A stretch of 64,000 nucleotides of DNA from NCBI GenBank assembly GCA_033980235.1, contig CM067065.1:5597328-5661327 (forward strand), written 5' to 3'. Source of the DNA: Diadema setosum. Lineage: Eukaryota > Echinodermata > Echinoidea > Diadematoida > Diadematidae. This document shows positions 32,311 to 44,926 of this stretch, piece by piece (position 1 is the first letter of the stretch; each line of letters opens with the position of its first letter). Under the pieces are notes generated by a model that did not search any database, had not been told where the DNA came from, and worked only from the letters and a program-made list of their open reading frames with translations. Both the position numbers and the translations under genes were made by a program.

Positions 32311-33653
32311 TTGTTTTCTTTGTGACGTTTTCGCTCACCCCTAACCCCTGATGAAAGCGGGTTTTCCCCACATCTCAAACACTCTGTACCGTCTACCTGA
32401 AATCACAGCGCACAATGAATGTTCCTATTACACAGTAGCCTCTCGTATGACACTGAAGAAACAGTATAGTTTTGGTTGAGATTGGGATACAGGTTTCAAC
32501 TTGCTCGGATATAATTCTAAACCATTTGTACTAAATATTAAAAAAAGCTTATAAACTTCGAAGAGGAGTCCAAACATTATTGATGAAAATCGGTTTTGAG
32601 GATTTCTTCTCACATTGTATTCACTTTGATATTTTATAAAAGTGATATTTACTTAATACTTGACGAAAAAAAATGAAATCTGAACCCACACGTAAGTTAA
32701 AACAAATAGGCCTCTAATTGTTCTTTTAAGCTACGATGAGAAACTTCTTTAAAGACATGATAGAGAAAAATATGAAAAATAGCTTTGTTTAAAAATCACA
32801 TTATCTGAGTAAAATGAGACATACTACTTTAGAGAGTAATGTAATTTATTCATATGTCTGATTCGTTTTTTTAAACTTCCAGAGACTTTTCAAACTATAC
32901 AAGGAGCCGATTGACATTTTTACGCCATACAGTATTTGACTGAAGTTCGCATGACATTAACGGGCCATCGAAGCCTCACCGTCAGCTGTCACAACTCTGA
33001 TATTCTGCAGCAAGAATTATCATACACTCATATTAATCCTGTAAACTTCAGTCATTTTTTTCTCTCTCTTTTTTTCTTTTTTTAAATCAACAACAACAAC
33101 TTCAGTTACTCCTCAAGATCATTCCGTTCTAGTAATACTGACCTCCTGAAGTCCTCCTCCTCAAAAAATCCAAACAAACAAACAAACAAACAAACAAACA
33201 AACAAACAAACACAAAATAAACTTGTCATTGGATGACAGGTCTTTTGTTCACACAGGATCCTCTCTCTGGAACAAACTTCCTTTACACATTCGTACTATC
33301 TCAATAACTTGCTCATCATCGTGTTACCAACTTTCCGAAATGGTAGGTACGTTTAACAATCAGGTTGTGTGATAAAAAAGTGATATCTAATACCACCCAT
33401 CTTATTTCTTAAACTTATCACCTTCAAGTGACCAATCTTCAGGCCATTCTTGGACAAGATTTTCATCCAAAATATCCCTCTCGACCAAGGTGTATATTAA
33501 ATGGGAAGTTGCCAATGCTATGGTAATAATAATGACAGGGCCCTCTGTTAGAGCAGTGGCACCACCGAAAAGGCTACCCCGGTATATAAAAAAAAAGAAG
33601 GCACTATTACTTAAGTAATTAATACCTAAATACTACTACTACTACTACTACTT

Positions 33654-33684
<31 letters not shown>

Positions 33685-35242
33685 TACTACTACTACTACT
33701 ACTTCTACTATACTACTTCTACTACTACTACTACTACTACTTCTACTACTACTACTGCTACTACTACTACTACTACTTCTACTACTACTACTGCTACTAC
33801 TACTACTACTACTACTTCTACTATACTACTGCTACTAATAATGGTACTAGTAGTACTCCTCCTACTGTGCTCATAATAATAATAACAATAATCATAATCA
33901 TCATCATCATTATCATTATCATTATAATCATCTCTGTATGATGAATAGGCCTACATATACATGCAGGTCGATCATGTTTGTGTCGTCTTCTTCACACCGA
34001 TGACTCACTGTGTCTGTGTTGTAAACCTAACACTGGCTTTGTCGTTAATTTGATGTACTCCAACGTTCAACACAATTAAGGCAAAACAGCATAGAAATGA
34101 AAGAACAGAACACCATTCATGTTTGTTTCCTTTTTATGAATCTCCTGAAGGACTTATTGTGAGACTTTTCTTTTCTTTTCTTTTTTTAAGTCGAACATCT
34201 GTGTAGAGACGGCCACAGCTATGCATCGTAAGCTTTTTGCTCGTCTTTCTTATCTGAATGTAATCAGACATTGTCATTAGAAATTGTCATTTCTTGAATG
34301 AATTGCCGAAATAAAAATTGCAGTAAAATGGACCGAGTCCATCGCCAACAGTTAGTTCTTATAAAGAGAACAGTTAGGCCTACATAAAGGAAATGACTTG
34401 ATTTCATCACATCAGTATACTCTTCTCATTACAATCAGATAAAATATCATAAACGTTGAGCCTGCGTTATGTTATGCATTGTCTGTGGTTTAAAGTCAAA
34501 GGATGGTCAAAAGTGTTCATTATTAACCAATCACATCAGCAGTTAGAATTACGTAACTTTCCTTTAGAAAATGTCTGACTCTCTTTCAGTGAACTATCCA
34601 AGGGTAATACTTTAAGCGTATCACCATCCCATTCAGACTATTATAACCTACAGTCTTTTTTATCATGTTTGTGGAAAAGTAGAGCTGACTAGTTGTTGAA
34701 TGTAAGTTGCCGCCACCTTCTATGAGATTCTGCATAAGTTCAGATTGTGAAGGGGCCTATTAAGATCTTAGACTTTTGATGTGAATCGGTGCTGGCTTAG
34801 CATTAAATTGAGAAAATTCGAACATTAGATTTCGTATGAGACATCAATACAGGCCACCGCCTGCAAAAGACATCAATAAAGTTATTGTAGCAGCAGTAGG
34901 TGTTATGTGCATATACAACCATGCCCAAATCTTCAGTGTTATTGACCTGTAAATCATACGAATTTCTTATTTCTTTCGATTAACAATTCCCTTTCAGTCG
35001 GGTTGGTTCATGAGACAATCTGGTGAGGATGTGTTAAAATTATGCTAAATCGATGCTGTTTTCCAACTATAAGCATGGAATCTGATCTATTGTTTTATCA
35101 ATTTATCTTTTTATCATTTCTTCTGTTTTAGTTTCCATCGATTATCATTTGCCGATGGGAGGACATACTTGACATTGTGAAAATGAAACGAACTGGTTCA
35201 AAAAAGAAAAGGGAAGAGGGAAGGGGTTACATGCGATGACAT

Positions 35243-35295
<53 letters not shown>

Positions 35296-35520
35296 TTCTC
35301 GCACAACCACACACATATTAGCCTCATAACTTTAGCCATGACTTAATTTCACCATAAACCTTTGACATCGATGAAACAAGCCTCTTATTAGCAAGAGTCA
35401 CTGTCAACATGTTAACAAAGAGTTTCCGTTGCTTGACATACATGATGATACATAACAACCACACAGACAACACGCAAATACACACTGTACTTCGTCAAAC
35501 AGTGAACGAGTTGGGTTATG
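32311..35520. other. Intergenic with microsatellites, no gene recognised
   Basis: Simple repeats: (AAAC)n at about 33172-33211, an interrupted (TAC/CTT)n array at about 33628-33840, (AAT)/(ATC) runs at about 33868-33935 and (CA)n at about 35241-35296. The remainder is AT-rich without supported coding sequence. Confidence 0.6.
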
Positions 35521-36131
35521 ATTGCGTAGTAAGCTTAATCTAATTTCCTGTCACGCACTGACATCCAGCAAGACAAAAACAAAACATTGAGAATTAAAGT
35601 CAATCAAAACACTACGAAGCATACAAATTACTGGCGTAAACCTGAATAATGTTGTGCACTGGATATATACGTAGAAACAATACAAAAAGAAAAACAAACA
35701 AACAAACAAACAATCTATGGAATTGCAGTGACATGCAAAACCGCTTCTTATGGAACATCTTTAATATTTGACTTGAAAGTCGCATATATATATCTTTTAT
35801 TTATTTTTATTCATTTTCTCAAATTATTATTCATAACATGGTAGCGCGTTCAAACGCTTAATCTCACACAGGGCCTGTGTTGTAAAATACAGATTATTTT
35901 AAACCTTTAAATCTATCAATCATATCAGAGACATAAAGCATTAAACAACATACTCATGACGTTGATTTTTGCAGTCATCTGATTACGTAAAGCTGTACTG
36001 ATGAAAAGGGGATGTAATTTCCTAGAAATTATTGTCGTAGAAAATGAAAATGTAAAAACAGAAGAATTATCGAATCGTAAATGTACCGTGTCAGTGAGGA
36101 CGTGAGTGCCAATTGGTGTGGTATAGATTAT
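35521..36131. repeat. Downstream duplication block S3, part left of the LINE
   Basis: Aligns with 21645-22245: AGTAAGCTTAATCTAATTTC at about 35529, CTGACATCCAGCAA at about 35557, then 'gagtgccaattggtgtggtatagatta' near 36106. The alignment stops at about 36131 and resumes at 43126, which defines the LINE insertion. Confidence 0.8.
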
Positions 36132-36726
36132 CCGAAATATAGGTGGTCAACATAGGAAGACGTGTTTTTGAGGAGCTCCCAAGTGACACTCGGTATATGC
36201 GGATTCAGTTTTGCCTGTTGTGAGTTTTTTACTTCAAATGATGGCGTTTTTGACTGAGAATCTAGTTATCTGATTGACATCTGCATTAAGTGCTTCTACT
36301 TCGCGTATCGTACGGTTATTTCACTCATTTTCGCTGTTTTGGGAAGATATTGTGGCGGGCTTATGATGGCTTTTTAAAGGTCGTTGTTTTGTGTGTATCG
36401 CCCTTTTAAGTTGTTTGTTGTTTGATCGTCGTCGAGGGCGCACTGTCGCCACTACCACAGAATATAATGACCGAGAGTTACTAGTGTAGATGTTGTGTGT
36501 TTTCCAGAAAGATTGATCAACTCCGTGGGCGAGATGTTAAGCCCAAATGTCCGAGCGGTAAAAACATATACAGAGTAAATCGACCCTTCGGAAACTAATA
36601 GTCTCGGTGGGGATGAGTTCTTTGGTCAAAGTATATGACCGAGGAGGGAAGATGGAATATTCAAGGAGAGGAATTAATGTGTAGTGTGTGTGTGTGTGTG
36701 TATGTGTGTGTGTATGTAGTAGATGT

Positions 36727-36757
<31 letters not shown>

Positions 36758-38730
36758 GTGTGCATGGGTTGTGTGGTGTGTGAAAATAGAAACCAATTCA
36801 AGTGAGTCGTACACAGAAACAAAGAGAGACACAAGGTTGTGGTACTCAGATTTCAAGTTCAACAAAAACAAAAATCAAAGTTTAATCTTTCATTTACAAC
36901 ATTTCAAAATCGCCACTGTTACATACTCATTTATTAATGCATGCCTAAGCCAATTCGTACATTCTAATACCGAACCATGCATACACTTCGTTTGATTGTA
37001 CGTGTGAATAAGTTCTTCTATTTCCCCTGAGCTTCTGACTCGCCAGAATCCCTAACATGACATCTCATGAAACTAATACAATGCATGTCTCTAACTCTTT
37101 TTGAATTTGCCGAAAGATCCCTAAGTTGAAATTGTACATGGGGACATAAGGGGGGGGGGGTGTAGTTGAGATGAAGAGGAGTGAGCAGATGCTCGATACT
37201 TGGAGTAGAACTCCAAGTCTCCTCTACATAAGGGGAGGGGGGAGAGAGAAAGAAAGTAGTGTGTTGAGGAGTGAGCAGAGAGTAGCTCGTTACCTGGAGC
37301 AGGACTCCGGGAGTCTCCTCCCGTTCTAAAGATTTCTCCTGCTTATATACTCTTAATGCGGACGTCGCGGGAAACACTACGCGGAGGTAGCTACGGTATG
37401 CGCTAAGCGCTGAACTTGGTCACACCGTAGATTTTGTGCTAGTTTGACGTCGCAAATATCTTATCTTGACAAATATCACTTTCCATAATATAGGATCCAA
37501 GTTACAGTAAACTGTGAGTTATTTACCACATGACCAGATACAAAAAATAAACCAAATTTCTCTAATATTGACCAGAATCGACAAAATAGCTGTAATTATT
37601 ACACACGGAGGATCCAAATCACACGCTGACGTGGCTACGTCACCACAGCGATGTGAAGCCAAAGCTCGCATTCAATCTTGCATCAATTTGCGAGTTAGCT
37701 TCCGAAGAATAATAAAATTCACTTCTATCACCAAAAGCTAGTTCATATATCAGTAATTGCAACTTATTTTTCTCAGATATGGTGAATTTAGGGAATTTTG
37801 GATATGAATTAAAATGAATGGCCAAAGTATCGATGATAACGTACGAGGGAAGGTCTACAACCCTGAATGAACACTACGCGGTAGGCCTACGCGCATCTAT
37901 CGGCAATGTTTTGGATCCTTCGTAAAGGACTTAACATCATCTTCAAACTCCATATTCCTTCATATTTCTGCCAACATGGGGTAAGTTACCACTCAAATAT
38001 TCGCTACACATACTAAATCCTCCAATTACCAATATATTCCTGGCCGTAAGTTCATAACAAACGGGTATTCCCTACATTATTCTTCAATGCCTTGATGAAT
38101 GTATGAAGTTGCTGAATGCAATGTGCATTAACCGTTTCTATACTTATAACACGTATCCAAGCAAAACAAATTCAGCTAAGGATAGGTCAACTGTAGGTCA
38201 TGAATGCCGTAAACTTCGATATTGAATACCGACTAATAACTAAATTTCAGATTTCTATTCTTGAATCAGTTATGCTATGAGTTATATGTTTGTCGTGACT
38301 AAATCAACTCTAATGACTTCTATGACAAGTCACAGCCAAAGCATAAACTTCTAGCGACTTTACAATTCATCTTACATTTTGAAGCAGTGAGAGAAGAGAA
38401 GAGGTGGAGAGTGAAGAAAAGAAAGTAGACATAGCAACAGGCGGGAGGATATAGAGTGAGAGAACAGGTGAAGAGATAGAATAAGGCACTGCTTCGTAAT
38501 TGATGAAAGAAATGCAAGAAAAGACATTTTTATACGGGAAAGCTACTAATAAAGACCGTAACGAGGTTGGCTCGTTACAATATTTTGCTTGAGACTTTTC
38601 AAACAAAACTTACCTGGTGCGTATGCCACGCATCCTTCCTGCGTACTCTTCCATCACTACCTCATCGCGCATAGCAACCATCCCTTTATTTCGCGCTTAG
38701 TGTAAGGAGCTTTTGTGACATCATCAAAAG
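36132..38730 (+). other. Long leader of the CR1-like LINE
   Basis: No coding sequence is supported. It holds (TG)n and (TAG)n runs at about 36684-36757 and a loose 95-base tandem repeat with GAGGAGTGAGCAGA at about 37168 and 37266, followed by 'ctcc(a/g)...gtctcctc'. A 2.6-kb leader is long for this group, so part of it may be a separate insertion. Repeated units upstream of ORF1 are a usual form of LINE promoter, but that role is inferred here. Confidence 0.45.
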
Positions 38731-39505
38731 ATGCTTCCGAAGAAGAAATCTGCTGAGGAAGTGGATCTCAGCGCGTTGAGGGATGAAGTAGCAAATCTCT
38801 CACACGTGTATTCTTAACGGCAAATTTTCTCAACTGGAGAAAGCGGTCTCGGAGGTGAAGGAGGGCCAGCAGGGCATTTTGAACTCTATCACTTTTCTCG
38901 ATGCCAAGTTCGAGGAGATGAAAAAGATCACCGAGCGACTGGAGGGAGAAAATCACGAGCTCAAACAAAAAAATCAGCAGCTGGAGAGAAGAGTGGACGA
39001 TCTGACACACCAAATTAAAGACCTCGACCAGCACCACCGTCGGGTCAACCTTGAAATTGCCGGCGTGCCAGAAGAAAAGGGTGAAAACCCTGAAAAGATC
39101 GTCTTAAAGATTGCTCAAAAGATCACCGAAGATGTGAGCGCTGGCGACATCGACATTGCTCATCGAATAAGAAAAAAGGATGATCAGCGGGGGCCACGGC
39201 CGATAATCGTGAGATTCACCATCCGACGCTCGCGACACATGATCTACGACGGCCGAAGAAAGCTACAGCACTTCACCACGAAAGATCTCGGGCTCCGCAG
39301 CAACTCTAAGGGCAACGGAAGGATCTATGTCAACGAAAACCTTGTTGCGTCCACCAGGGAGCTGCTGAAGGAAACAAACAGAGCAAGGAGGCTGGCCGGA
39401 TACAAATACCTGTGGACCCACAACGGGCGAATCTACGTGAAGAAAAACGACGGAGGCGCCATCAGTGTCATCAACAGGAAAGAGGACTTGTCAAAGCTAC
39501 AGTAA
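38731..39505 (+). pseudogene. LINE ORF1 protein, frameshifted
   Basis: The ATG at 38731 starts MLPKKKSAEEVDLSALRDEV and reaches a stop near 38818; the main frame continues in another phase through a long coiled coil (FEEMKKITERLEGENHELKQ), an RRM-like core (RRVNLEIAGVPEEKGENPEK) and a basic C-terminus. One single-base indel near 38800-38816 explains the break. The protein would bind the element's RNA as other ORF1 proteins do. Higher GC and different codon use from the surrounding AT-rich DNA mark it as foreign to the host block. Confidence 0.8.
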
Positions 39506-39555
39506 ATATACGTATTACCTTTGTTTGTTGTCTACCACTATGATCCTGCCTCTAA

Positions 39556-42500
39556 ATGCTGGATAACAATATTTTTCCTTTTAATCTCTTAACAGATGAT
39601 GACTTTGTTACTTTATTTCAAAAAGACCAAAATGTACCTGCTAGAAACACCAAGTTTGATAGGACTGCAACTAGAATCTTAGCCGACAATCTAGATGAAC
39701 TTAACATTGAGTTTAACAGCCACGATGAAGCGTGTCAACTTGCTCAATCACCATACTTTACAGAAGCTACCCTAAGAGAATATTTACGAACGCTAGAACG
39801 AGCTGAATTACTTTGTTTCCATTTGAATATAAGAAGTGCTAATCGAAACTTTGAAAAGCTTCGCTTATTTCTTGATAATATTGATTTGCCCATGTTGCCT
39901 ATCATAGGCCTCTCTGAAACGTGGCCTGCTGAAACTCCATCGTCAGGTCCAATTAATGTTCTTGCTAAGTTATGATATTGTCATCAACAACAGATCAAAT
40001 AGACCAGGTGGTGGAGTATCTATATATGTTCCCCGAATATGTGATTACGCTATAAAGGAAGAACTGAAATATATGAATGATGTAATAGAATCATTATTTA
40101 TTGAAATTTCTGTCTGCAAGGGCAAAAACATTCTGCTTGGAGTTATATACAGACCTCCTCAATCTAATTATGATGATTTTATGAATATTATGAACGATAT
40201 TTGTCGAAACGGTGCATTCCACAAGGATTGCATCATCATGGGTGATACTGCCTGTGGTAACTTCCTTGATAACATTTTACAAGCCTCATTTCTGCCTCTT
40301 ATTTCTAAACCAACAAGAATTACTGGTCATTCTGCTACTCTTATTGATAACATTTTTGCGAACCTAAAACCTTTTTAAATATAGTGGTGAGCGATATATC
40401 AGACCATTTTATGATATTTTGTCACCTTGATATTGGACCAAGGAGTCATAGTACAATTCGAAGGCATGTATTTCGTCGTAAATTCACCCCTGAAAATATT
40501 GCTCTCGTTCAAGAAAAACTTCAATCTGTGGACTGGTCAATTGTGTATGACGCAAATGAAAATATTGACCAAGCATATGATAACTTTCTTTATCTTTTGA
40601 ATAATTGCCTAGATGCATGCATTCCCTTAAGGAAATGTCGTACTCAGGATTACAAACGAATCCCCAAGCAACCATGGGTTTCCAAAACACTCTTACGCTC
40701 AATAAATCGCAAGAGTACTTTATATGTTAATTTTATCAAAAACCGTGACGAAACCTCTCGAATGAAATATATTTCGTACAAAAATATTCTTACCAATACA
40801 CTCAGATTAGCTAAAAAACAATATTTTGCGGACCAATTGAGTCAATTCAAATGTAATATCAAGCACACTTGGAAAGTAATAAATACCGTTTTGAATAGAG
40901 GGAAGGCTGTAAATCCCATTTCTAAAGTTCAAGTTGATAATACTATGATTGAGGACAAGTCTGAAATTGCCGAGATTTTTAACTCACACTTTTCAAAGAT
41001 AGGTTCAAACTTAGCACAAACTATTACTCCAAGTGATAAATCATTTTACGCATTTCGTTCCTCACCAAACGACCACTCAATTTTTTTTCAAGCCAATTGA
41101 CAGGCAAGAATTAATCAAAATTGTACTTCAGCTCAAAGCAAACAAAGCCCCTGGCTATGATGACATTGGCAATGTCCTTATCAAAGACATTATACATTGT
41201 ATAGCAGATCCTTTATTGTTTTTATATAACCTTTCACTACAATCTGGTCAAGTACCATCTAAAATGAAATTCGCAAAGGTGACTCCAATATTTAAGAAAG
41301 GAGACAAATTATGTATCAGCAACTATCGCCCAATATCTTTGTTAACTTCGTTATCAAAAATCTAGAGAAAATTGTTCATTCAAGGACAACTACCTTCCTT
41401 GAATCTCACAACATCATATCTGACTCCCAATTTGGCTTTAGAGAAGAACATAACACAACTCATGCCATTTTAAGTTTAATAAATACCATATCAGCTTCAA
41501 TCGAAAAATCCTGTCATACTATCGGTTTGTTCTTAGATCTTTCTAAAGCATTCGATACTATAAATCACGACATTCTGTTATACAAACTTGCGCACTATGG
41601 TATTAGAGGTAAGGCTCTGGAATGGTTCGAAAGTTATCTTTCTGGAAGAAAGCAATTTGTTACCATTGATGGATATAATTCGTCTACAGTACCAATCACG
41701 TGTGGAGTTCCCCAAGGAAGCCTTCTTGGTCCACTGCTATTCTCTATTTATGTAAATGACATTCGATGTTCTTCGAGTGTTCTCTCTTTTATCCTTTTTG
41801 CTGATGATTCAAACGTATTCTATACTCACAGTGATCCTAATAAGTTAGTAGAAGTTTTAAATGTAGAACTTGCACATGTAACAAATTGGATAAAAGCAAA
41901 TAAATTATCTTTAAATAAACAAAAAACCAATTACATGTTATTCAGTAACTCTGTTAAACAACTTCCTGACCAAGTGATATTTGATAATTCTTATATTAAA
42001 GAAGTCAAGACTACAAAATTTCTCGGTATTACAATTGACAATAAGCTAACTTGGAATTGTCATATTGATAATATTTGTAAGATAGTTTCAAGAAATATTG
42101 GCATCATTAATCACGTTAAATGGATTCTCCCAAAGTCAGTGCTTCTTATGTTATATTCAACTCGTATTCTTCCTTACCTTAATTATGGCGTAATGGCATG
42201 GGGAAATGCAATACAAACTAAAATGGACAGGGTGCTCCTCTTGCAGAAAAGAGCGATGCGTTTGATATGCAATACCGCTTATAGATCACACACTGATGTT
42301 TTGAAAGAAAACCGTATTCTTAAGATTACTGATTTATATCGTCTTCAGCTGGGTTGTTTTATGTACAATGTAGAAATTAACGCTACTCCTACTGTATTTA
42401 AGGAAATGTTTCGAAAAATAATGTTATACATAATTACTCAACAAGGTATGCGAATGATTATCATCTTCCTAAAAATAGAAACAGTTTTGCTAACAGAAAT

Positions 42501-42614
42501 TTTATGTTTACTGGTCCTAAGCTTTGGAATTCCTTTGATTGTTCACTCAAACAAGCTCGGAGCTTGAATAGCTTTAAGTATAAGCTCAAAAATGTGTTTC
42601 TTGATAAGTATTAA
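39556..42614 (+). pseudogene. LINE ORF2 (endonuclease-reverse transcriptase), broken
   Basis: The ATG at 39556 opens about 50 bases after ORF1. Endonuclease motifs are LNIRSANRNFEKLR, IIGLSETW, GVIYRPPQ and SATLIDNIF; reverse-transcriptase motifs are NKAPGYDDIGN, ISNYRPISLLT, FLDLSKAFDTINHD, CGVPQGSLLGPLLF and FADDSN (about 41797). At least four breaks occur: a shift near 39950, a short deletion after IIMGDTA near 40250, a stop near 40378, shifts near 41095 and 41350, and a late shift near 42410, after which the true C-terminus (ending FLDKY, stop at 42614) continues in another phase. The motifs are well kept, so inactivation is fairly recent. Confidence 0.87.
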
Positions 42615-43125
42615 TAAACAGTTTTATGGTAATTAAACGTATGTTTATTTAAATCAATGATTTCTAGAAGTACTTCATTAATTATACTCGGAAGGTTATC
42701 TTCTGTTTCATTCATTATTCTAATGGTACACTGTATATAATGTACACTGTAAACACTTTATACATAAACTTGTGCTTTGTAACATATACATGACTTGTTT
42801 GTATATCCATAGTACAGTTCACGTGCCCTTGTAAATAGTGTATATAATTATGGTGTTTTTGTTATATTTCACTCAGCCTTATCTTTGATATCATTTTGTC
42901 TATAATCTGTAGGGGGACTACATTTAACAAGCAGTGCTTCTAAGTAGTCCCCTCCACATTTGTATATGGTGTTATTTTATCTCAGAATATCACTGTATTT
43001 TGTATATACATGTAACATATTCTGTATAGTTTTGATATAATGTCCACTATGTGTTATACCCTGTATATTCTATCAGATTATGTCCACCATGTGGAATATG
43101 AATAAATTTCGTTTCATTTCATTTC

Positions 43126-43791
43126 ATCCCTGAATATCCTTACGCTCCAAAAGTCAGTAGCTTATAGATACATGCTCAATAGCTTACTCCCATGGAAACA
43201 TTGTAGAATTAATTCAATTAGTTCATTGCAGGTATACATTTTGTACTTGACATTTTAGATAATTTGAATTAAGGCAAGCTTTGTGTGGCCTCAGAAAAAA
43301 AAAAAAAGAACGTTCTTGTTATAAACCGACGACAACAAGAAGAATAACGTGCTTTAAGTAGTTTGAGTAGTCAGGATTGGCCATGATGAACTTAAAGCTC
43401 TTTGTCCAGTGGAGCAACAGTTGGTGCTATAGATAAGGTTCCGTGACCAAGTTCTCAAAATATATTTCTCAATGGACTTTTGCCACCACAAATAATGCTA
43501 ATCACAGGGAAGTAAAAGTGTGAAGTATCAAGTGATTGCAGGCATACAACAACACTAATAACAACAAACATACAAATTGTAAAGGCAGAAGAAGCAAGGA
43601 ATAGTACACGAACTGACCAAATGCGAGTTGAAAAGGGAAACATATTTATTTCATTAAAGATGCATCGGGTGAATTTACACTGAAGCCTTATTGTTTCCTT
43701 TTTTATTTTTAGAGAGAGAGAGAGAGAGCGGCACTTCAAAACTCCTTCGTTTCAACGAAGTGAAATCAGTGGCTTGATATACGTCATTGCA
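43126..43791. repeat. Block S3, part right of the LINE
   Basis: Resumes alignment with 22230-22900 (CTTACGCTCCAAAAGTCAGT, 'gaagaataacgtgctttaagtagtttg' near 43339, CTTTTGCCACCACAAATAAT near 43478, 'gatgcatcgggtgaatttacactga' near 43659, GA run at 43712-43728). Confidence 0.8.
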
Positions 43792-44926
43792 TGGGCGTCA
43801 CCGGGGGGGGGGGGGGGGGTGTTGGGTGCGAACGCACCCCCCTTCAGACCCTTAAAAAAAAAAGAAGAAAAAATCTTCAGTCTGCGAGCGACCTCAACGC
43901 CGGACACTAAATGATTATTATTTTCTATCTATTTTTTTTTTGAAATTTTGCATCGGGAACAAAAACACACAAAAAAAGAAAAAATCGTGGGCAAAAGTAA
44001 TTCGCACCCCTGGTTCTGGCAGCACTGATTTTATACATAATTATATACTAGTACAAGTGTATTCTATACAGTGTTGACTGATTTGATTATACATATTTCA
44101 GAAGTTGGGAGAGCACTGTCGAGACCCAACGACAGTATCGGCAGGCGTTTGACTTTACACAGATACTGCCAGAGGCTGAAAAAGACTAGTTGTGATAGTG
44201 GAATTTCTCATGAATAAATAATGAAGCATTCAAACCCTAACCACTGTTTAGGACCATTGTCATGGTGTTAACCAACCACTCCCATACACACCCATGAACC
44301 CCTGTGCAAAGTGAAATTTTGTACAGAGGGTTGAAAATAGAGCAAAATCTGGAACCTAACTGTGAAATTAATCATGGATTTCATGAAACTGATTAATGTT
44401 TTCATATTCAAACCACCTTCAACCAAATTGTACACTATTCAGCTATTACTCATATCAATGACAGGGTTATCTGATATATAGTTTATGAATTATTAAGAAT
44501 CAAAAGTGGGAAATGTTTTTTGAAACACATAGTACAAACGGCAGTTTGTCTACTGTAAAATGTCAAAATTTTCAAGCTCGCTCTCTTCGCTCGCTCGCAT
44601 TGAATCGTCATGCAATTCACCTGATGTTACTGCCAGTAATTGCCAGCAGTTGCGCCCGGTGGCATGCGCTCCACCCCCACCCCCTTTATTTCCAATGCGA
44701 AAAAAATATACATGTAGCTCCAAATGGTACTTCTTTTTACTGTAAAAGATGAAATCCTAGCTACACCGGTGCCCTTTCCCCGTTTGGTTTCCCGCAACAA
44801 CAGTAAAAGTCTAGGGATTGAGAGCTTCCTATATTCCAAATGTCTGTCCAAAAAAAAAAAAAAAAAAAATCTCGTTACATTAGGGTCAAAACGCACCCCC
44901 CTTGAAAAAAAAGCTGGTGACGCCCC
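43792..44926. mobile_element. 1.1-kb element with GGCGTCACC ends
   Basis: The ends TGGGCGTCACC and GGTGACGCCCC are inverted, and TGCA flanks both (43788-43791, 44927-44930), a likely 4-base target duplication. Paralogous blocks read 'gatatacgtcactgtttcactcc' without the insert (near 46770). Inside is sequence related to the repeat at 58190-58650 (GCTCGCTC/GAGCGAGC words, ACTGCCAGTAATTGCCAGCA at about 44630). No gene was found. Confidence 0.65.

Larger units (their letters stand above)
36132..43125 (+). mobile_element. CR1/L2-like LINE, nearly full length
   Basis: A 7-kb insertion relative to the paralogous block S2. It contains a long leader (36132-38730), a coiled-coil ORF1, an endonuclease-reverse transcriptase ORF2, and ends in a TTTCATTTCATTTC tail. 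ATCC precedes the left boundary and follows the tail, a possible short target duplication. Reverse-transcriptase wording (HDILLYKLAHYGIRGKALEW, FADD) and a pentamer-repeat tail fit the CR1/L2 group of the jockey superfamily; the clade is inferred by eye. Confidence 0.82.
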
